DNA from: a virus | Length of the DNA stretch: 32,896 nt | Direction: 5' to 3' (one strand) | IMG/VR virus record: IMGVR_UViG_3300023180_000219 | Coordinates: 1 to 32,896 of that record | In this document: positions 1 through 6,548 of the stretch, one piece after another | Position numbering within the stretch: the stretch's first letter is position 1 | Layout of the letters: each line of letters opens with the position of its first letter | The notes under the pieces: generated by a model | Database searches by the model: none | What the model was told of the DNA's origin: nothing | What the model saw: the letters and a program-made list of their open reading frames with translations, nothing else | Position numbers and translations under genes: made by a program

Positions 1-1
1 A

Positions 2-106
2 CCAGCTTGTTATCAACTAACGTACAGAGGTTGCAACTACTGGTCATGTTATCTCATTCATTTGAATGAGTGGTTTGACAAAATCTTCGACTCAGAGGGG
101 GACTAA
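2..106 (+). CDS. C-terminal end of a small unknown protein (5' truncated)
   Basis: An open frame enters from the left edge and stops with TAA at 104-106, leaving 34 visible residues ending FDKIFDSEGD. No in-frame ATG is visible, so the start lies outside the window. The stretch QLTYRGCNY resembles the LTYRGxxY signature at the start of DUF4278 proteins, which occur in cyanobacteria and their phages; that link is tentative because only one short motif supports it. The stop codon lies inside the stem-loop of the terminator that follows, so this gene ends its transcription unit. Confidence 0.5.
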   Translation, partial: PACYQLTYRGCNYWSCYLIHLNEWFDKIFDSEGD

Positions 107-124
107 GGTCTCCCTCTTTTTTTT
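94..124 (+). terminator. Rho-independent terminator
   Basis: AGAGGGGGAC (94-103) pairs with GTCTCCCTCT (108-117) around a TAAG loop, with one G-U pair, and is followed directly by a run of T through 124. It ends the unit whose last gene stops at 106 and separates it from the operon starting near 170. Confidence 0.88.
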
Positions 125-171
125 GTGTAAATAGTTACACAGTCTAGGGCACACAACCCATATGGGTATGA

Positions 172-420
172 GTGTACAGAGAACCGCATTTACAGCGTAA
201 ATCAGACGAGTGCGCTGAGATCTGGAACCAATGGTATGAGTGGCGTTACACCCGCCCTGAGGACCCCCTGGCACCTTCTGTGGCTAGGGAGTTGAGGTCT
301 CAGTGGGGTCAGTGTTGTATCGAACTTGGAGACATGGTTCAGGAGACTTTGAGAACTGATCCTTACTACAAGGGCTGGGAGAAACTGGTAAGGGTTGACA
401 AGAAACCCAAACCTAGATAG
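172..420 (+). CDS. Unknown small protein, uncertain start
   Basis: This frame encodes about 82 residues, with a tryptophan-rich stretch (EIWNQWYEWRYTRPEDP) and a basic end (KKPKPR). I do not recognise it. The start is uncertain. A TGA lies in frame at 169-171, so the earliest possible start is the GTG at 172, and no ATG follows until about residue 55. Two ATGs just upstream (162 and 168) are in another frame that ends after 10-12 codons at 200. No convincing Shine-Dalgarno sequence precedes the GTG. The amino-acid composition looks like real protein. It is the first gene after the terminator at 94-124. Confidence 0.55.
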   Translation: MYREPHLQRKSDECAEIWNQWYEWRYTRPEDPLAPSVARELRSQWGQCCIELGDMVQETLRTDPYYKGWEKLVRVDKKPKPR

Positions 421-446
421 AATAACTCTGCCAGGGTTCAAGGGAC

Positions 447-623
447 ATGAACAAAGCTAAACTTAAAGTTCTTCTGGCCGCTTTGAAAGAAGTAGTAGAG
501 GAACTAGAATCAGAAATCTATTCCGATACTGACGCATACTTAGAAAGTGATCCATATGGATCTAGTGATTTAATTAACGATTACATTGAGGTCTTTGACG
601 ATGACGATGGCTACCCAGACTGA
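447..623 (+). CDS. Small acidic unknown protein (58 aa)
   Basis: ATG at 447 is preceded by AGGG at 441-444 and opens a 58-codon frame to TGA at 621-623. The N-terminal half (MNKAKLKVLLAALKEVVEEL) looks like an amphipathic helix. The rest is strongly acidic and ends EVFDDDDGYPD. It overlaps the next gene by 23 nt, which suggests translational coupling. I do not recognise the family. An acidic protein of this size could be a DNA mimic or protein-binding factor, but nothing in the sequence proves that. Confidence 0.6.
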   Translation: MNKAKLKVLLAALKEVVEELESEIYSDTDAYLESDPYGSSDLINDYIEVFDDDDGYPD

Positions 624-828
624 TTGGCGTTATAGTGATGAACGCATGAAAATTAGAGAACAGGTTCTCAAAGTTCTCCTTTCAAAGTTTGGACATCAAT
701 TAGAGAATGGTGTGCCAAAGTATTCCTCTCAATCCATTTACGAATGTGCTCATGATTGGGTATCACAGGGGAATGTAAATAGTGACGGTGTTATCAAATG
801 CTACTTGGAGCATTACGCCAATGTATGA
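601..828 (+). CDS. Unknown conserved-looking small protein
   Basis: The product is about 75 residues (MTMATQTDWRYSDERMKI...). I chose ATG 601 because GAGGT at 588-592 is well spaced for it; ATG 607 in the same frame is equally possible. It contains mixed helices with KIREQVLKVLLSKFG near the N-terminus and HDWVSQGNVNSDGVIKCYLE near the C-terminus. It overlaps the preceding 58-aa gene and runs 8 nt into the next gene, so it belongs to a tightly coupled operon. No functional motif is recognised. Its good coding character and compact overlaps support it being a real gene. Confidence 0.7.
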   Translation: MTMATQTDWRYSDERMKIREQVLKVLLSKFGHQLENGVPKYSSQSIYECAHDWVSQGNVNSDGVIKCYLEHYANV

Positions 829-1009
829 AGATCTAGATTGTTTCGAAAAAGCCTTATCACACTTCGGAACCAGAGTTGATATCATCATTGCCATGGAGGT
901 AGGTGATAAGATAGACTCTGAGACTGCTTACCAGATGATCAAGAAAGAACTGAAGGAAGTAAAGAAGATTCGCAAACAACACAAAGAAACCAATTGTGAG
1001 GAGTGTTAA
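821..1009 (+). CDS. Unknown small protein (62 aa)
   Basis: I take ATG 821, which overlaps the upstream TGA (826-828) and has GGAG at 807-810 as a ribosome site. The frame opens further upstream at 782, but that would bury the start deep in the previous gene. The protein starts MYEDLDCFEKALSHFGTRVD and ends in a lysine-rich helix (KKELKEVKKIRKQHKETNCEEC) with a two-cysteine tail. Function unknown. The last base of its stop codon is the first base of the thyX start, so it is coupled to thyX. Confidence 0.68.
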   Translation: MYEDLDCFEKALSHFGTRVDIIIAMEVGDKIDSETAYQMIKKELKEVKKIRKQHKETNCEEC

Positions 1010-1644
1010 TGACTGTTAAACTTGTATCTGTGACTCCTGATGCAGAACAAACCATGGCCTATGTGGCACGGGTGAGTAATCCTGCTAATCAAGACAACGA
1101 TAACTATGCAGGTCTTCTGCGTTACTGCATCAAACATAATCATTGGAGTGTGTTTGAACAATCTTTCATGACTCTTGAAGTTGAGACCACTAGGGCTATC
1201 GCGGCCCAGATTTTGCGTCACCGTTCGTTCACATTTCAAGAGTTTTCTCAACGGTATGCTGATAGTTCCTTACTCTCGAAGGCGATCCCTCTTCCAGAAC
1301 TCCGTCGTCAAGACACCAAGAATCGTCAGAACAGTATTGATGACTTGGATCCGTTCATGGTTCAAAGGTTAGAGATGCAGATGCAAACTCTATTTGATTC
1401 TTCCATGGCTCTGTATCAACAGATGCTTGAGTCTGGTGTTGCAAAAGAGTGTGCTCGTAATGTTCTTCCTCTGTGTACTCCTACTCGCATCTACATGAGT
1501 GGCTCTTGCCGTTCATGGATCCATTATATCAATCTTCGTTCTGCAAATGGAACTCAGAAAGAACACATGGAAGTTGCAGAATCTTGTAAGAAAGTATTTG
1601 TCGAACAGTTTCCCACCGTTGCAGAAGCCCTTGAGTGGGTCTAA
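1009..1644 (+). CDS. thyX: FAD-dependent thymidylate synthase ThyX
   Basis: ThyX makes dTMP from dUMP with methylenetetrahydrofolate and reduced FAD, supplying thymidine for phage DNA synthesis. The ThyX signature is at residues 70-82: RHRSFTFQEFSQR. The usual form is RHRxxSxNxxSxR; here Gln stands where Asn is common. A second family region lies near the C-terminus, WIHYINLRSANGTQKEH. Length (211 aa) is normal for the family. ATG 1009 is preferred over GTG 1003 because GAGGAG (998-1003) is ideally placed for it and the ATG overlaps the previous stop. The gene sits at the head of a nucleotide/replication block, as in many cyanomyophages. Confidence 0.95.
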   Translation: MTVKLVSVTPDAEQTMAYVARVSNPANQDNDNYAGLLRYCIKHNHWSVFEQSFMTLEVETTRAIAAQILRHRSFTFQEFSQRYADSSLLSKAIPLPELRRQDTKNRQNSIDDLDPFMVQRLEMQMQTLFDSSMALYQQMLESGVAKECARNVLPLCTPTRIYMSGSCRSWIHYINLRSANGTQKEHMEVAESCKKVFVEQFPTVAEALEWV

Positions 1645-1647
1645 ATA
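1640..1647 (+). promoter_or_regulatory. Possible late promoter octamer TCTAAATA
   Basis: TCTAAATA spans the thyX stop codon and lies 21 nt upstream of the ATG at 1669. The same octamer precedes structural genes at 8927 and 21843. Here it is in a non-structural operon and partly forced by the stop codon, so it may be chance. Confidence 0.25.
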
Positions 1648-1668
1648 ACATCACCCCCTTTGTTTATT

Positions 1669-1917
1669 ATGCCGACTTATCCTGTTATCAATAGAGAAAC
1701 TGGTGAACAAAAAGAAGTGACAATGAGTTTCACTGTTTGGGACCAGTGGTTAGAAGATAACCCAGGTTGGATTAGAGACTGGTCTGATCCATCCACTGCT
1801 CCCATGGCCACAGAAGTGGGGGACTGGAGGAACAAACTCGTTTCCAGAAAACCAGGCTGGAACGAGGTACTAGAACGCGCCTCTCAAGCACCTGGATCCA
1901 AAGTCAAGAAAATCTAG
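1669..1917 (+). CDS. Small FmdB-like protein without cysteines
   Basis: The protein is 82 residues starting MPTYPVINRETGEQKEV. The opening resembles FmdB-type small proteins (MPxYxY...), which normally carry a zinc ribbon, but no cysteine is present, so a metal site cannot form. After it comes a tryptophan-rich part with DQWLEDNPGWIRDW and a C-terminal SRKPGWNEVLERASQAPGS that looks helical. ATG 1669 is chosen over the upstream TTG 1660. It lies between thyX and phoH, ending 1 nt before the phoH start. The FmdB link is inference from the first residues only; the function is unknown. Confidence 0.72.
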   Translation: MPTYPVINRETGEQKEVTMSFTVWDQWLEDNPGWIRDWSDPSTAPMATEVGDWRNKLVSRKPGWNEVLERASQAPGSKVKKI

Positions 1918-1918
1918 T

Positions 1919-2677
1919 ATGGCTTCAAGAAAAAGAAAGTCTCAAGATCCAATTGGAATTGGCATGACCGCTAAACAATTGAAAAGGAAGAAACCAATTA
2001 ACACGGACTTCCTAGTTGACATTGAACCTCTTACACCAAACCAAGAGAAATTCTTCGAAGCGTATAAGAAAGGTCAACACATCTTTGCATATGGATGTGC
2101 AGGTACAGGTAAAACATTTGTTGCACTCTATAATGCACTGAAAGATGTGTTGAATGAGTACACTCCATACAAGAAGATCTACATCGTCAGATCTCTTGTG
2201 GCCACCCGTGAGATCGGGTTCCTTCCTGGAGACCATGAGGACAAGTCGGCCCTCTATCAGATTCCATACAAGAACATGGTCAAGTACATGTTCGAAATGC
2301 CTTCTGATGCAGACTTTGATATGCTCTGGGGCAACTTAAAAGCTCAAGAGACTGTATCGTTCTGGTCTACTTCATTCATTCGTGGTACAACCTTTGATGA
2401 TTGTATTCTGTTGATTGACGAAAGTCAGAACTTGAATTTTCACGAACTTGATAGTATAATTACTCGTGTAGGTGACAACTGTAAGATCATGTTCTGTGGT
2501 GACGCAGTTCAAACTGATCTGCAGAAGACCTACGAAAAAAATGGTATTCTTGACTTCATGAGAATCATCGAACAAATGGAAGAGTCATTCTGCATGGTTG
2601 AATTCCAAGTAGAAGACATCGTTCGTTCTGGCCTTGTGAAAGAGTACATCATGAAGAAAACTGCCCTAGGTCTCTAA
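1919..2677 (+). CDS. phoH: PhoH-like ATPase
   Basis: PhoH proteins are P-loop ATPases, common in marine phages; their role during infection is not settled, though RNA metabolism and phosphate stress have been proposed. Walker A is GCAGTGKT (residues 59-66). Walker B is ILLIDESQN (Asp167, Glu168), followed by a GDAVQTDL motif near residue 195. The stretch VRSLVATREIGFLPGD is typical of the family. The N-terminus is basic (MASRKRKSQD). Length is 252 aa, as expected for the phage form without an N-terminal PIN domain. Its TAA overlaps the ATG of the exonuclease gene by one base (2677). Confidence 0.95.
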   Translation: MASRKRKSQDPIGIGMTAKQLKRKKPINTDFLVDIEPLTPNQEKFFEAYKKGQHIFAYGCAGTGKTFVALYNALKDVLNEYTPYKKIYIVRSLVATREIGFLPGDHEDKSALYQIPYKNMVKYMFEMPSDADFDMLWGNLKAQETVSFWSTSFIRGTTFDDCILLIDESQNLNFHELDSIITRVGDNCKIMFCGDAVQTDLQKTYEKNGILDFMRIIEQMEESFCMVEFQVEDIVRSGLVKEYIMKKTALGL

Positions 2678-3354
2678 TGAATCGAAATTTTGTTAATCAT
2701 CTTGGTGATGTTGAACTAGAAAAGAAAGAGACTCCTGGGTGTCGTCTTTACCAACTGCCAAATGGTGACTGGGTGCCTTCGATCACCTCAGTCACCTCTT
2801 TCTATAACCGCGAAAAATTTATTAAGTGGAGACAGAGAATTGGTGAGGAGAAGGCGAATCAAATCACTAGAAAGGCTACGAGCCGCGGCACGGACTTCCA
2901 CGAGGCCGCACAGAATTATCTTGAAGGGAAACCACTTGACTGGTCGAGTCATCTTCCCGCGACGCAATTCATGTTCCAGGCTTGCAAACCAATCCTTGAT
3001 CGTATTGATAACATCCATGCTATTGAAAGGACTCTTTTTAGTGAGTACCTTGGTGTTGCTGGTCGTGTTGATTGCATTGCGGAGTTTGATGGGGAGCTTG
3101 CTGTCATTGACTTTAAAACTTCAGACTACATTAAACCAGAGGAATGGTTAGAAAACTATTTTGTTCAAGAAACCTTCTATGCATGTGCGTATTATGAAAT
3201 GACAGGAATACCTGTCAAGAAACTAATCACTATCATGCAAACTCCTAACGGAGAGAACCATGTATTTGACAAAAGAAACAAAGACGAGTATATTAAGCTA
3301 CTAGTTAAGTACATTAAGAAATTTGTTACTCATAGACTTTCCGATGCCCAATAA
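2677..3354 (+). CDS. RecB/MGME1-like PD-(D/E)XK exonuclease
   Basis: This 225-aa protein has the motif order of Cas4/RecB-type single-strand exonucleases, of which mitochondrial MGME1 is a member. His75 lies in GTDFHEAAQ, Glu117 in AIERTLFS, Asp132 in AGRVDCIAE, Asp145 and Lys147 in VIDFKTS, and Gln164 in FVQETFYACAY. All catalytic positions are present, so it is likely active. No cysteine cluster for an iron-sulphur site is evident. A role in processing DNA ends or recombination during replication is inferred from the family and from the neighbours (phoH, 33, 59, 32). It overlaps gp33 by 11 nt. Confidence 0.88.
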   Translation: MNRNFVNHLGDVELEKKETPGCRLYQLPNGDWVPSITSVTSFYNREKFIKWRQRIGEEKANQITRKATSRGTDFHEAAQNYLEGKPLDWSSHLPATQFMFQACKPILDRIDNIHAIERTLFSEYLGVAGRVDCIAEFDGELAVIDFKTSDYIKPEEWLENYFVQETFYACAYYEMTGIPVKKLITIMQTPNGENHVFDKRNKDEYIKLLVKYIKKFVTHRLSDAQ

Positions 3355-3604
3355 AGAAGTAGACAAAGCTCTTAAAGACAAGTTTCTTTGTCAAACTAAG
3401 TTCACAAAAGATATTGAAAACTTAGTCAAGAGTGATCCCGACTTCAATTATATCGATGCAATCGTTTACTATTGCGACGAGAACAAAATTGAGTTAGAAT
3501 CTGTCCCGAAGTTGATCTCCAAACCCTTGAAAGAAAAACTCAAGGCCGAAGCTATGGATCTCAATTTCTTAAAACGTACATCCCGTGCTCGATTGCCCCT
3601 GTGA
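3344..3604 (+). CDS. 33: Late transcription coactivator gp33
   Basis: In T4, gp33 binds host RNA polymerase at the beta flap and links it to the sliding clamp to activate late promoters. The 86-aa product matches T4 gp33 in its conserved central part: IENLVKSDPDFNYIDAI, YYCDENKIELESVPKLIS, and LKEKLKAEAMDLNFL. Gene order 33-59-32 is also that of T4. ATG 3344 is used; the frame is open back to a TTG at 3323, inside the exonuclease gene. The product ends SRARLPL. T4 gp33 ends in an acidic-hydrophobic clamp-binding tail (LDFL type, from memory), which is not visible here. Confidence 0.88.
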   Translation: MPNKEVDKALKDKFLCQTKFTKDIENLVKSDPDFNYIDAIVYYCDENKIELESVPKLISKPLKEKLKAEAMDLNFLKRTSRARLPL

Positions 3605-4194
3605 AAGTGACCCCATTTGAAGTCTACACAACCTATCTTGGAATGAAGAATCATTTCACCAAGGATAAGTATGATTTCATTAAATATAGTGGAAGAACCC
3701 GTGCATCTGTTGCGTCTTTTAATAAACGACGTGACAGATATTTTTTTGAGAGAATGTCCCGTAAAAAGGAAGACAGTGAAATTGTAAATTATTTCATTGC
3801 CAACTTTACTTCTCATGATGATCCAAGTAAAGTGTGGATAGGAGAGATTATCCAGAATGGAGAAACCAATTTCAAACAATGGCAAAAACGAAACCAGTCG
3901 TTGTCCTACATATTCGGAAACGAAGTTGAAGGAATCTTTACAAGAGATAATTTCGACAGTTACTTCAGCACTCAAGGCCAACATCCGAAGATCCTGAAGG
4001 CCTACATGAGGAAGGAAATTAGTCTGGAAACACTTGTCATTCTGGATAAAATCTTGGGTTTCAGATCTCGTCTTGATAAGAAACTGGATGACCCTATCTG
4101 GTGTACGGTTTCCCTCAAAATGAAGAAGTACGAACCCTTCCTAAATATCGACGTGTTCAAATTCAAAAGAATCCTAAAGGAGAAACTACTATGA
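3601..4194 (+). CDS. 59: DNA helicase loader gp59
   Basis: gp59 loads the gp41 helicase onto gp32-coated forks. The alignment to T4 gp59 is clear along its length: a KYDFIKYSGR segment, KRRDRYFFERMS, VWIGEI, LETLVILDKILGF and a C-terminal LKMKKYEPFLNID. Length is 197 aa against about 217 in T4. The start is GTG at 3601, which overlaps the gp33 stop by four bases (GTGA). The first in-frame ATG (3643) would cut off the conserved N-terminal helix, so GTG is preferred. No strong ribosome site is visible, consistent with coupling to gp33 translation. Confidence 0.92.
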   Translation: MKVTPFEVYTTYLGMKNHFTKDKYDFIKYSGRTRASVASFNKRRDRYFFERMSRKKEDSEIVNYFIANFTSHDDPSKVWIGEIIQNGETNFKQWQKRNQSLSYIFGNEVEGIFTRDNFDSYFSTQGQHPKILKAYMRKEISLETLVILDKILGFRSRLDKKLDDPIWCTVSLKMKKYEPFLNIDVFKFKRILKEKLL

Positions 4195-4532
4195 GTTTTC
4201 TTGACAGTGAATACGTTCGTGCATCTCTTGTAGAGATCAATGAACTTCAAGAAGACATCTATGGTGACATCATGAAGTTTCCATCCATGTCGGATGAAGA
4301 TAAGTATGAACACATTTCCAAACTGGAAAAACTTCTGGAAAAACAAAAGATTATGTACACTCGGGTCTCCCTGAGTGATGATCCAGAGGCCCTCCAGATC
4401 AAGGAGAACATCACCCAAGCAGCCAAAATGTTAGGTGTACCAGGGGAGGTGGACCCTGGGACTCTCTTTGATAATATGTACAAGACCATCTCAGGTCTGA
4501 AAAAAATGTTGGGTCAGACGCTTGACGACTGA
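4191..4532 (+). CDS. DUF1825 family protein
   Basis: The 113-aa protein begins MSFLDSEYVRASLVEINELQ and continues with KLEKLLEKQKIMYTRVSLSDDPEA. It ends with GTLFDNMYKTISGLKKML. This matches the pattern of DUF1825, a family of small helical proteins found in cyanobacteria and cyanophages whose function is unknown. ATG 4191 overlaps the gp59 stop (ATGA), and AAGGAG at about 4177-4182 gives a good ribosome site; an upstream extension in the same frame lies inside gene 59. Placement between 59 and 32 ties it to the replication operon, but no direct functional evidence exists. Confidence 0.85.
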   Translation: MSFLDSEYVRASLVEINELQEDIYGDIMKFPSMSDEDKYEHISKLEKLLEKQKIMYTRVSLSDDPEALQIKENITQAAKMLGVPGEVDPGTLFDNMYKTISGLKKMLGQTLDD

Positions 4533-4548
4533 CTCCAGACCTGTTACG

Positions 4549-4617
4549 ATGACTCTGCCACCACAAAGGCCAAATCCAAACAATCCGAGGTATCCGAATG
4601 TCTTTTGCAGACCTTAA
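4549..4617 (+). other. Possible proline-rich leader peptide before gene 32
   Basis: A 22-codon frame starts at ATG 4549 and ends at TAA 4615-4617, running 20 nt into gene 32 in another frame. It encodes MTLPPQRPNPNNPRYPNVF and three more residues. Proline clusters slow ribosomes, so a translational leader role is conceivable. No clear ribosome site precedes it, so it may be chance. Confidence 0.25.
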
Positions 4618-5524
4618 GAAACAGTCCAAACTGGGTTCCCTGACCTCCAAACTGGTCAAGGAAGTTGAGAAGATGAATACTCCCGCAGGTGGTGATGACC
4701 GTCTGTGGAAACCAGAGATGGACAAGTCTGGTAACGGTTACGCCGTAGTCCGTTTCCTCCCTGCACCTGAGGGTGAAGACCTTCCTTGGGTGAAACTGTA
4801 CAAACACGCCTTCCAAGGTCCTGGCGGTTGGTACATTGAGAATTCCCTGACCACTCTGGGTCAGAAGGATCCCGTGTCCGAACTGAACACTACTCTCTGG
4901 AACAACGGGACCGATGCGGGTAAAGAAGAGGCCCGCAAACAGAAGCGTAAGTTGGAATACTACTCCAACATCTACGTTGTGAAGGATCCTGCAAACCCTC
5001 AGAACGAAGGTAAAGTTTTCCTTTACAAGTTCGGTAAGAAGATCTTTGACAAGATCATGGGTGCGATGCAACCTGAGTTCGAAGATGAAGAGCCCATCAA
5101 CCCCTTTGACTTCTGGGCTGGTGCAGACTTCAAGATCAAGATCAAGAAGGTTGCAGGTTACTGGAACTACGACTCCTCTGAGTTCGCACGTCCTGGTGCT
5201 CTCCTGGATGGTGATGATGATGCACTGGAGGCCCTTTGGAAGAAGGAATACTCCCTCCAAGAGATCGTTGCACCTGATCAGTTCAAGTCCTACGATGACC
5301 TGAAGAAGCGTCTGAACATGGTTCTGGGTAACGCTGCTCCCAAGTCTCGTCCTGTTGCTGAAGAAGTCAATGATGAAGATGACTTCCGTGGTTCCTCTCG
5401 TGAACTCACCGATGATCTTCGTGGTGAACTGAATAATCTGCAACCCACTGCTTCCTCTTCTTCTTACTCTGATGAGGATGAAGATGATGCACTCTCTTAC
5501 TTCCAGAAACTGGCTGAAGAGTGA
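4598..5524 (+). CDS. 32: Single-stranded DNA-binding protein gp32
   Basis: gp32 coats single-stranded DNA in replication, recombination and repair. The 308-aa protein matches T4 gp32 in its core: YSNIYVVKDPANPQNEGKVF, LYKFGKKIFDKI, FKIKIKKVAGYWNYD, and FKSYDDLKKRLNMVLG. The N-terminus is basic (LKKQSKLGSLTSKL), fitting cooperative self-binding, and the C-terminus is acidic (DEDEDDALSYFQKLAEE), fitting partner binding. The region equivalent to the T4 zinc site reads WYIENSLTTLGQKDPVSE and has no cysteines. GAGG at 4587-4590 serves ATG 4598. Confidence 0.95.
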   Translation: MSFADLKKQSKLGSLTSKLVKEVEKMNTPAGGDDRLWKPEMDKSGNGYAVVRFLPAPEGEDLPWVKLYKHAFQGPGGWYIENSLTTLGQKDPVSELNTTLWNNGTDAGKEEARKQKRKLEYYSNIYVVKDPANPQNEGKVFLYKFGKKIFDKIMGAMQPEFEDEEPINPFDFWAGADFKIKIKKVAGYWNYDSSEFARPGALLDGDDDALEALWKKEYSLQEIVAPDQFKSYDDLKKRLNMVLGNAAPKSRPVAEEVNDEDDFRGSSRELTDDLRGELNNLQPTASSSSYSDEDEDDALSYFQKLAEE

Positions 5525-5643
5525 TGGGAGAAGCTGTTCACGCATGGAACACCATGGGGTATGGAGAGGGTTTCCTCTTCTCCCTGTGGGTGATCGGAAT
5601 GTACTACATTAAACTGCGAATGGATCGAAAATTTGGGCGATGA
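5524..5643 (+). CDS. Small membrane protein (39 aa)
   Basis: ATG 5524 overlaps the gene 32 stop (TGATG), and the frame runs 39 codons to TGA at 5641-5643. After MGEAVHAWNTMGYGE comes one hydrophobic segment (GFLFSLWVIGMYYI), then a basic tail (KLRMDRKFGR). This is the layout of a single-pass membrane peptide with a cytoplasmic C-terminus by the positive-inside rule. Its stop overlaps the start of the next membrane protein by four bases, so the two are coupled to each other and to gp32. Function unknown. Confidence 0.65.
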   Translation: MGEAVHAWNTMGYGEGFLFSLWVIGMYYIKLRMDRKFGR

Positions 5644-5849
5644 GTAAGAAAAAGACTATCTGGCGTTTATGGGCTAAAGCACTTGGAGAAAAACCAACTA
5701 AATGTGACAGAGAGTCTGATACTATTGCTTGGATACGCACCTTTATTTTTGTTTCTTACTTGGTCACTAATGTGGCTATTGTTGCTAATGCCGTAAGACA
5801 TTGGAACGATGTGCCGGCCACCAAAAACGCTACTTGTTTCCAAAAATAG
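5640..5849 (+). CDS. Small membrane protein (69 aa)
   Basis: ATG 5640 overlaps the previous stop (ATGA). The N-terminus is basic (MSKKKTIWRLWAKALGEKPTK), then comes IAWIRTFIFVSYLVTNVAIVANAV as one membrane span from about residue 29, then a polar tail with a cysteine near the end. The basic N-terminus suggests it stays in the cytoplasm with the C-terminus outside. It is the last gene before the bidirectional terminator. I do not recognise a functional family. The pairing of two membrane peptides behind gp32 may mean they act together. Confidence 0.75.
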   Translation: MSKKKTIWRLWAKALGEKPTKCDRESDTIAWIRTFIFVSYLVTNVAIVANAVRHWNDVPATKNATCFQK

Positions 5850-5862
5850 CGGAAAAAAAATT

Positions 5863-5903
5863 CTGGGGCTTTTTGACCTGCCAGGGTCAGCCCCAGTTTT
5901 TTT
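5863..5903. terminator. Bidirectional rho-independent terminator
   Basis: CTGGGGCT (5863-5870) pairs with AGCCCCAG (5889-5896), and TGACC (5874-5878) with the inner GGTCA extends the stem. A T-run follows at 5897-5903 on the plus strand. An A-run at 5853-5860 serves as a T-run on the minus strand. It lies between the plus-strand unit ending at 5849 and the minus-strand unit ending at 5907. Confidence 0.9.
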
Positions 5904-5906
5904 GTA

Positions 5907-6548
5907 TTATTGGAATTCTGTGTTTTTCAGTGTTTTAGTGATATAGTTCGAATTCTTCTCATAATTCATTATTGTCTTCAAATCTCTTATAACTTGTGGT
6001 AAGAGGTCTCTGCGAATTAACTGAATATTTCTCTTTCTCTCATTTAACTGAATTTCGTTCTCAAATACGGAAACTGACTTTATAGGAGCCACGGTCTTTA
6101 ATTGACCAGCTTTAGTATAAGTCACAGTAAACGTTTTATCAACAACTTTTCCTGCAGGTACGATCAGATTGTTGTTGTAGTCTCTCCATTCGATCGTCTC
6201 ATAGTGATGAATGGACACCAATTGATCTGCGGTGTATTTTTCATTCAATACGATATTTAAGTCATATTCGGCTAAAGGCCATTCGGACCTGACATCTATG
6301 ATATTGTTGGAAGTTAAGACAACCCAGTCAAAATCTGGATTACCATAGAACTTTTCTGCAACTTGGTCTGGTCTGTCGTTCCCAACAATTTTGTATTTTT
6401 CAAAAAGTGTAGCAACAGTTGCAAAATCATCTCTCAGTTTTGCACGACGAAATAAATTTTTTACCTCAACAGTATCTGTACTCGACTGTTTGTCGTTGAG
6501 TAAAGACTGGTATTTTAAGTTTGGAAGGTAAGAAAAATAGTTAGCCAT
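5907..6548 (-). CDS. 53: Baseplate wedge subunit gp53
   Basis: gp53 is a wedge protein that helps join baseplate wedges around the hub. The 213-aa product has the gp53 hallmark near residues 50-85: YKIVGNDRPDQVAEKFYGNP followed by WVVLTSNNI, which corresponds to the LysM-like part of T4 gp53. The C-terminal ERKRNIQLIRRDLLPQVIRDL also matches. It is the last gene of the minus-strand unit. Its ATG overlaps the stop of gp48 by one base (6548), so they are coupled. Length is close to T4 gp53 (196 aa). Confidence 0.88.
   Translation of the reverse strand: MANYFSYLPNLKYQSLLNDKQSSTDTVEVKNLFRRAKLRDDFATVATLFEKYKIVGNDRPDQVAEKFYGNPDFDWVVLTSNNIIDVRSEWPLAEYDLNIVLNEKYTADQLVSIHHYETIEWRDYNNNLIVPAGKVVDKTFTVTYTKAGQLKTVAPIKSVSVFENEIQLNERKRNIQLIRRDLLPQVIRDLKTIMNYEKNSNYITKTLKNTEFQ

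Noticed and set aside
74-102. TTGACA as a -35 box
   Set aside because: No -10 box at a suitable distance; it lies in the coding end of the first gene, just before the terminator.
4544-5545. Long antisense reading frame opposite gene 32
   Set aside because: It lies wholly opposite a well-matched gp32, its protein has no recognisable domain, and it has no ribosome site; it mirrors the codon pattern of gp32.
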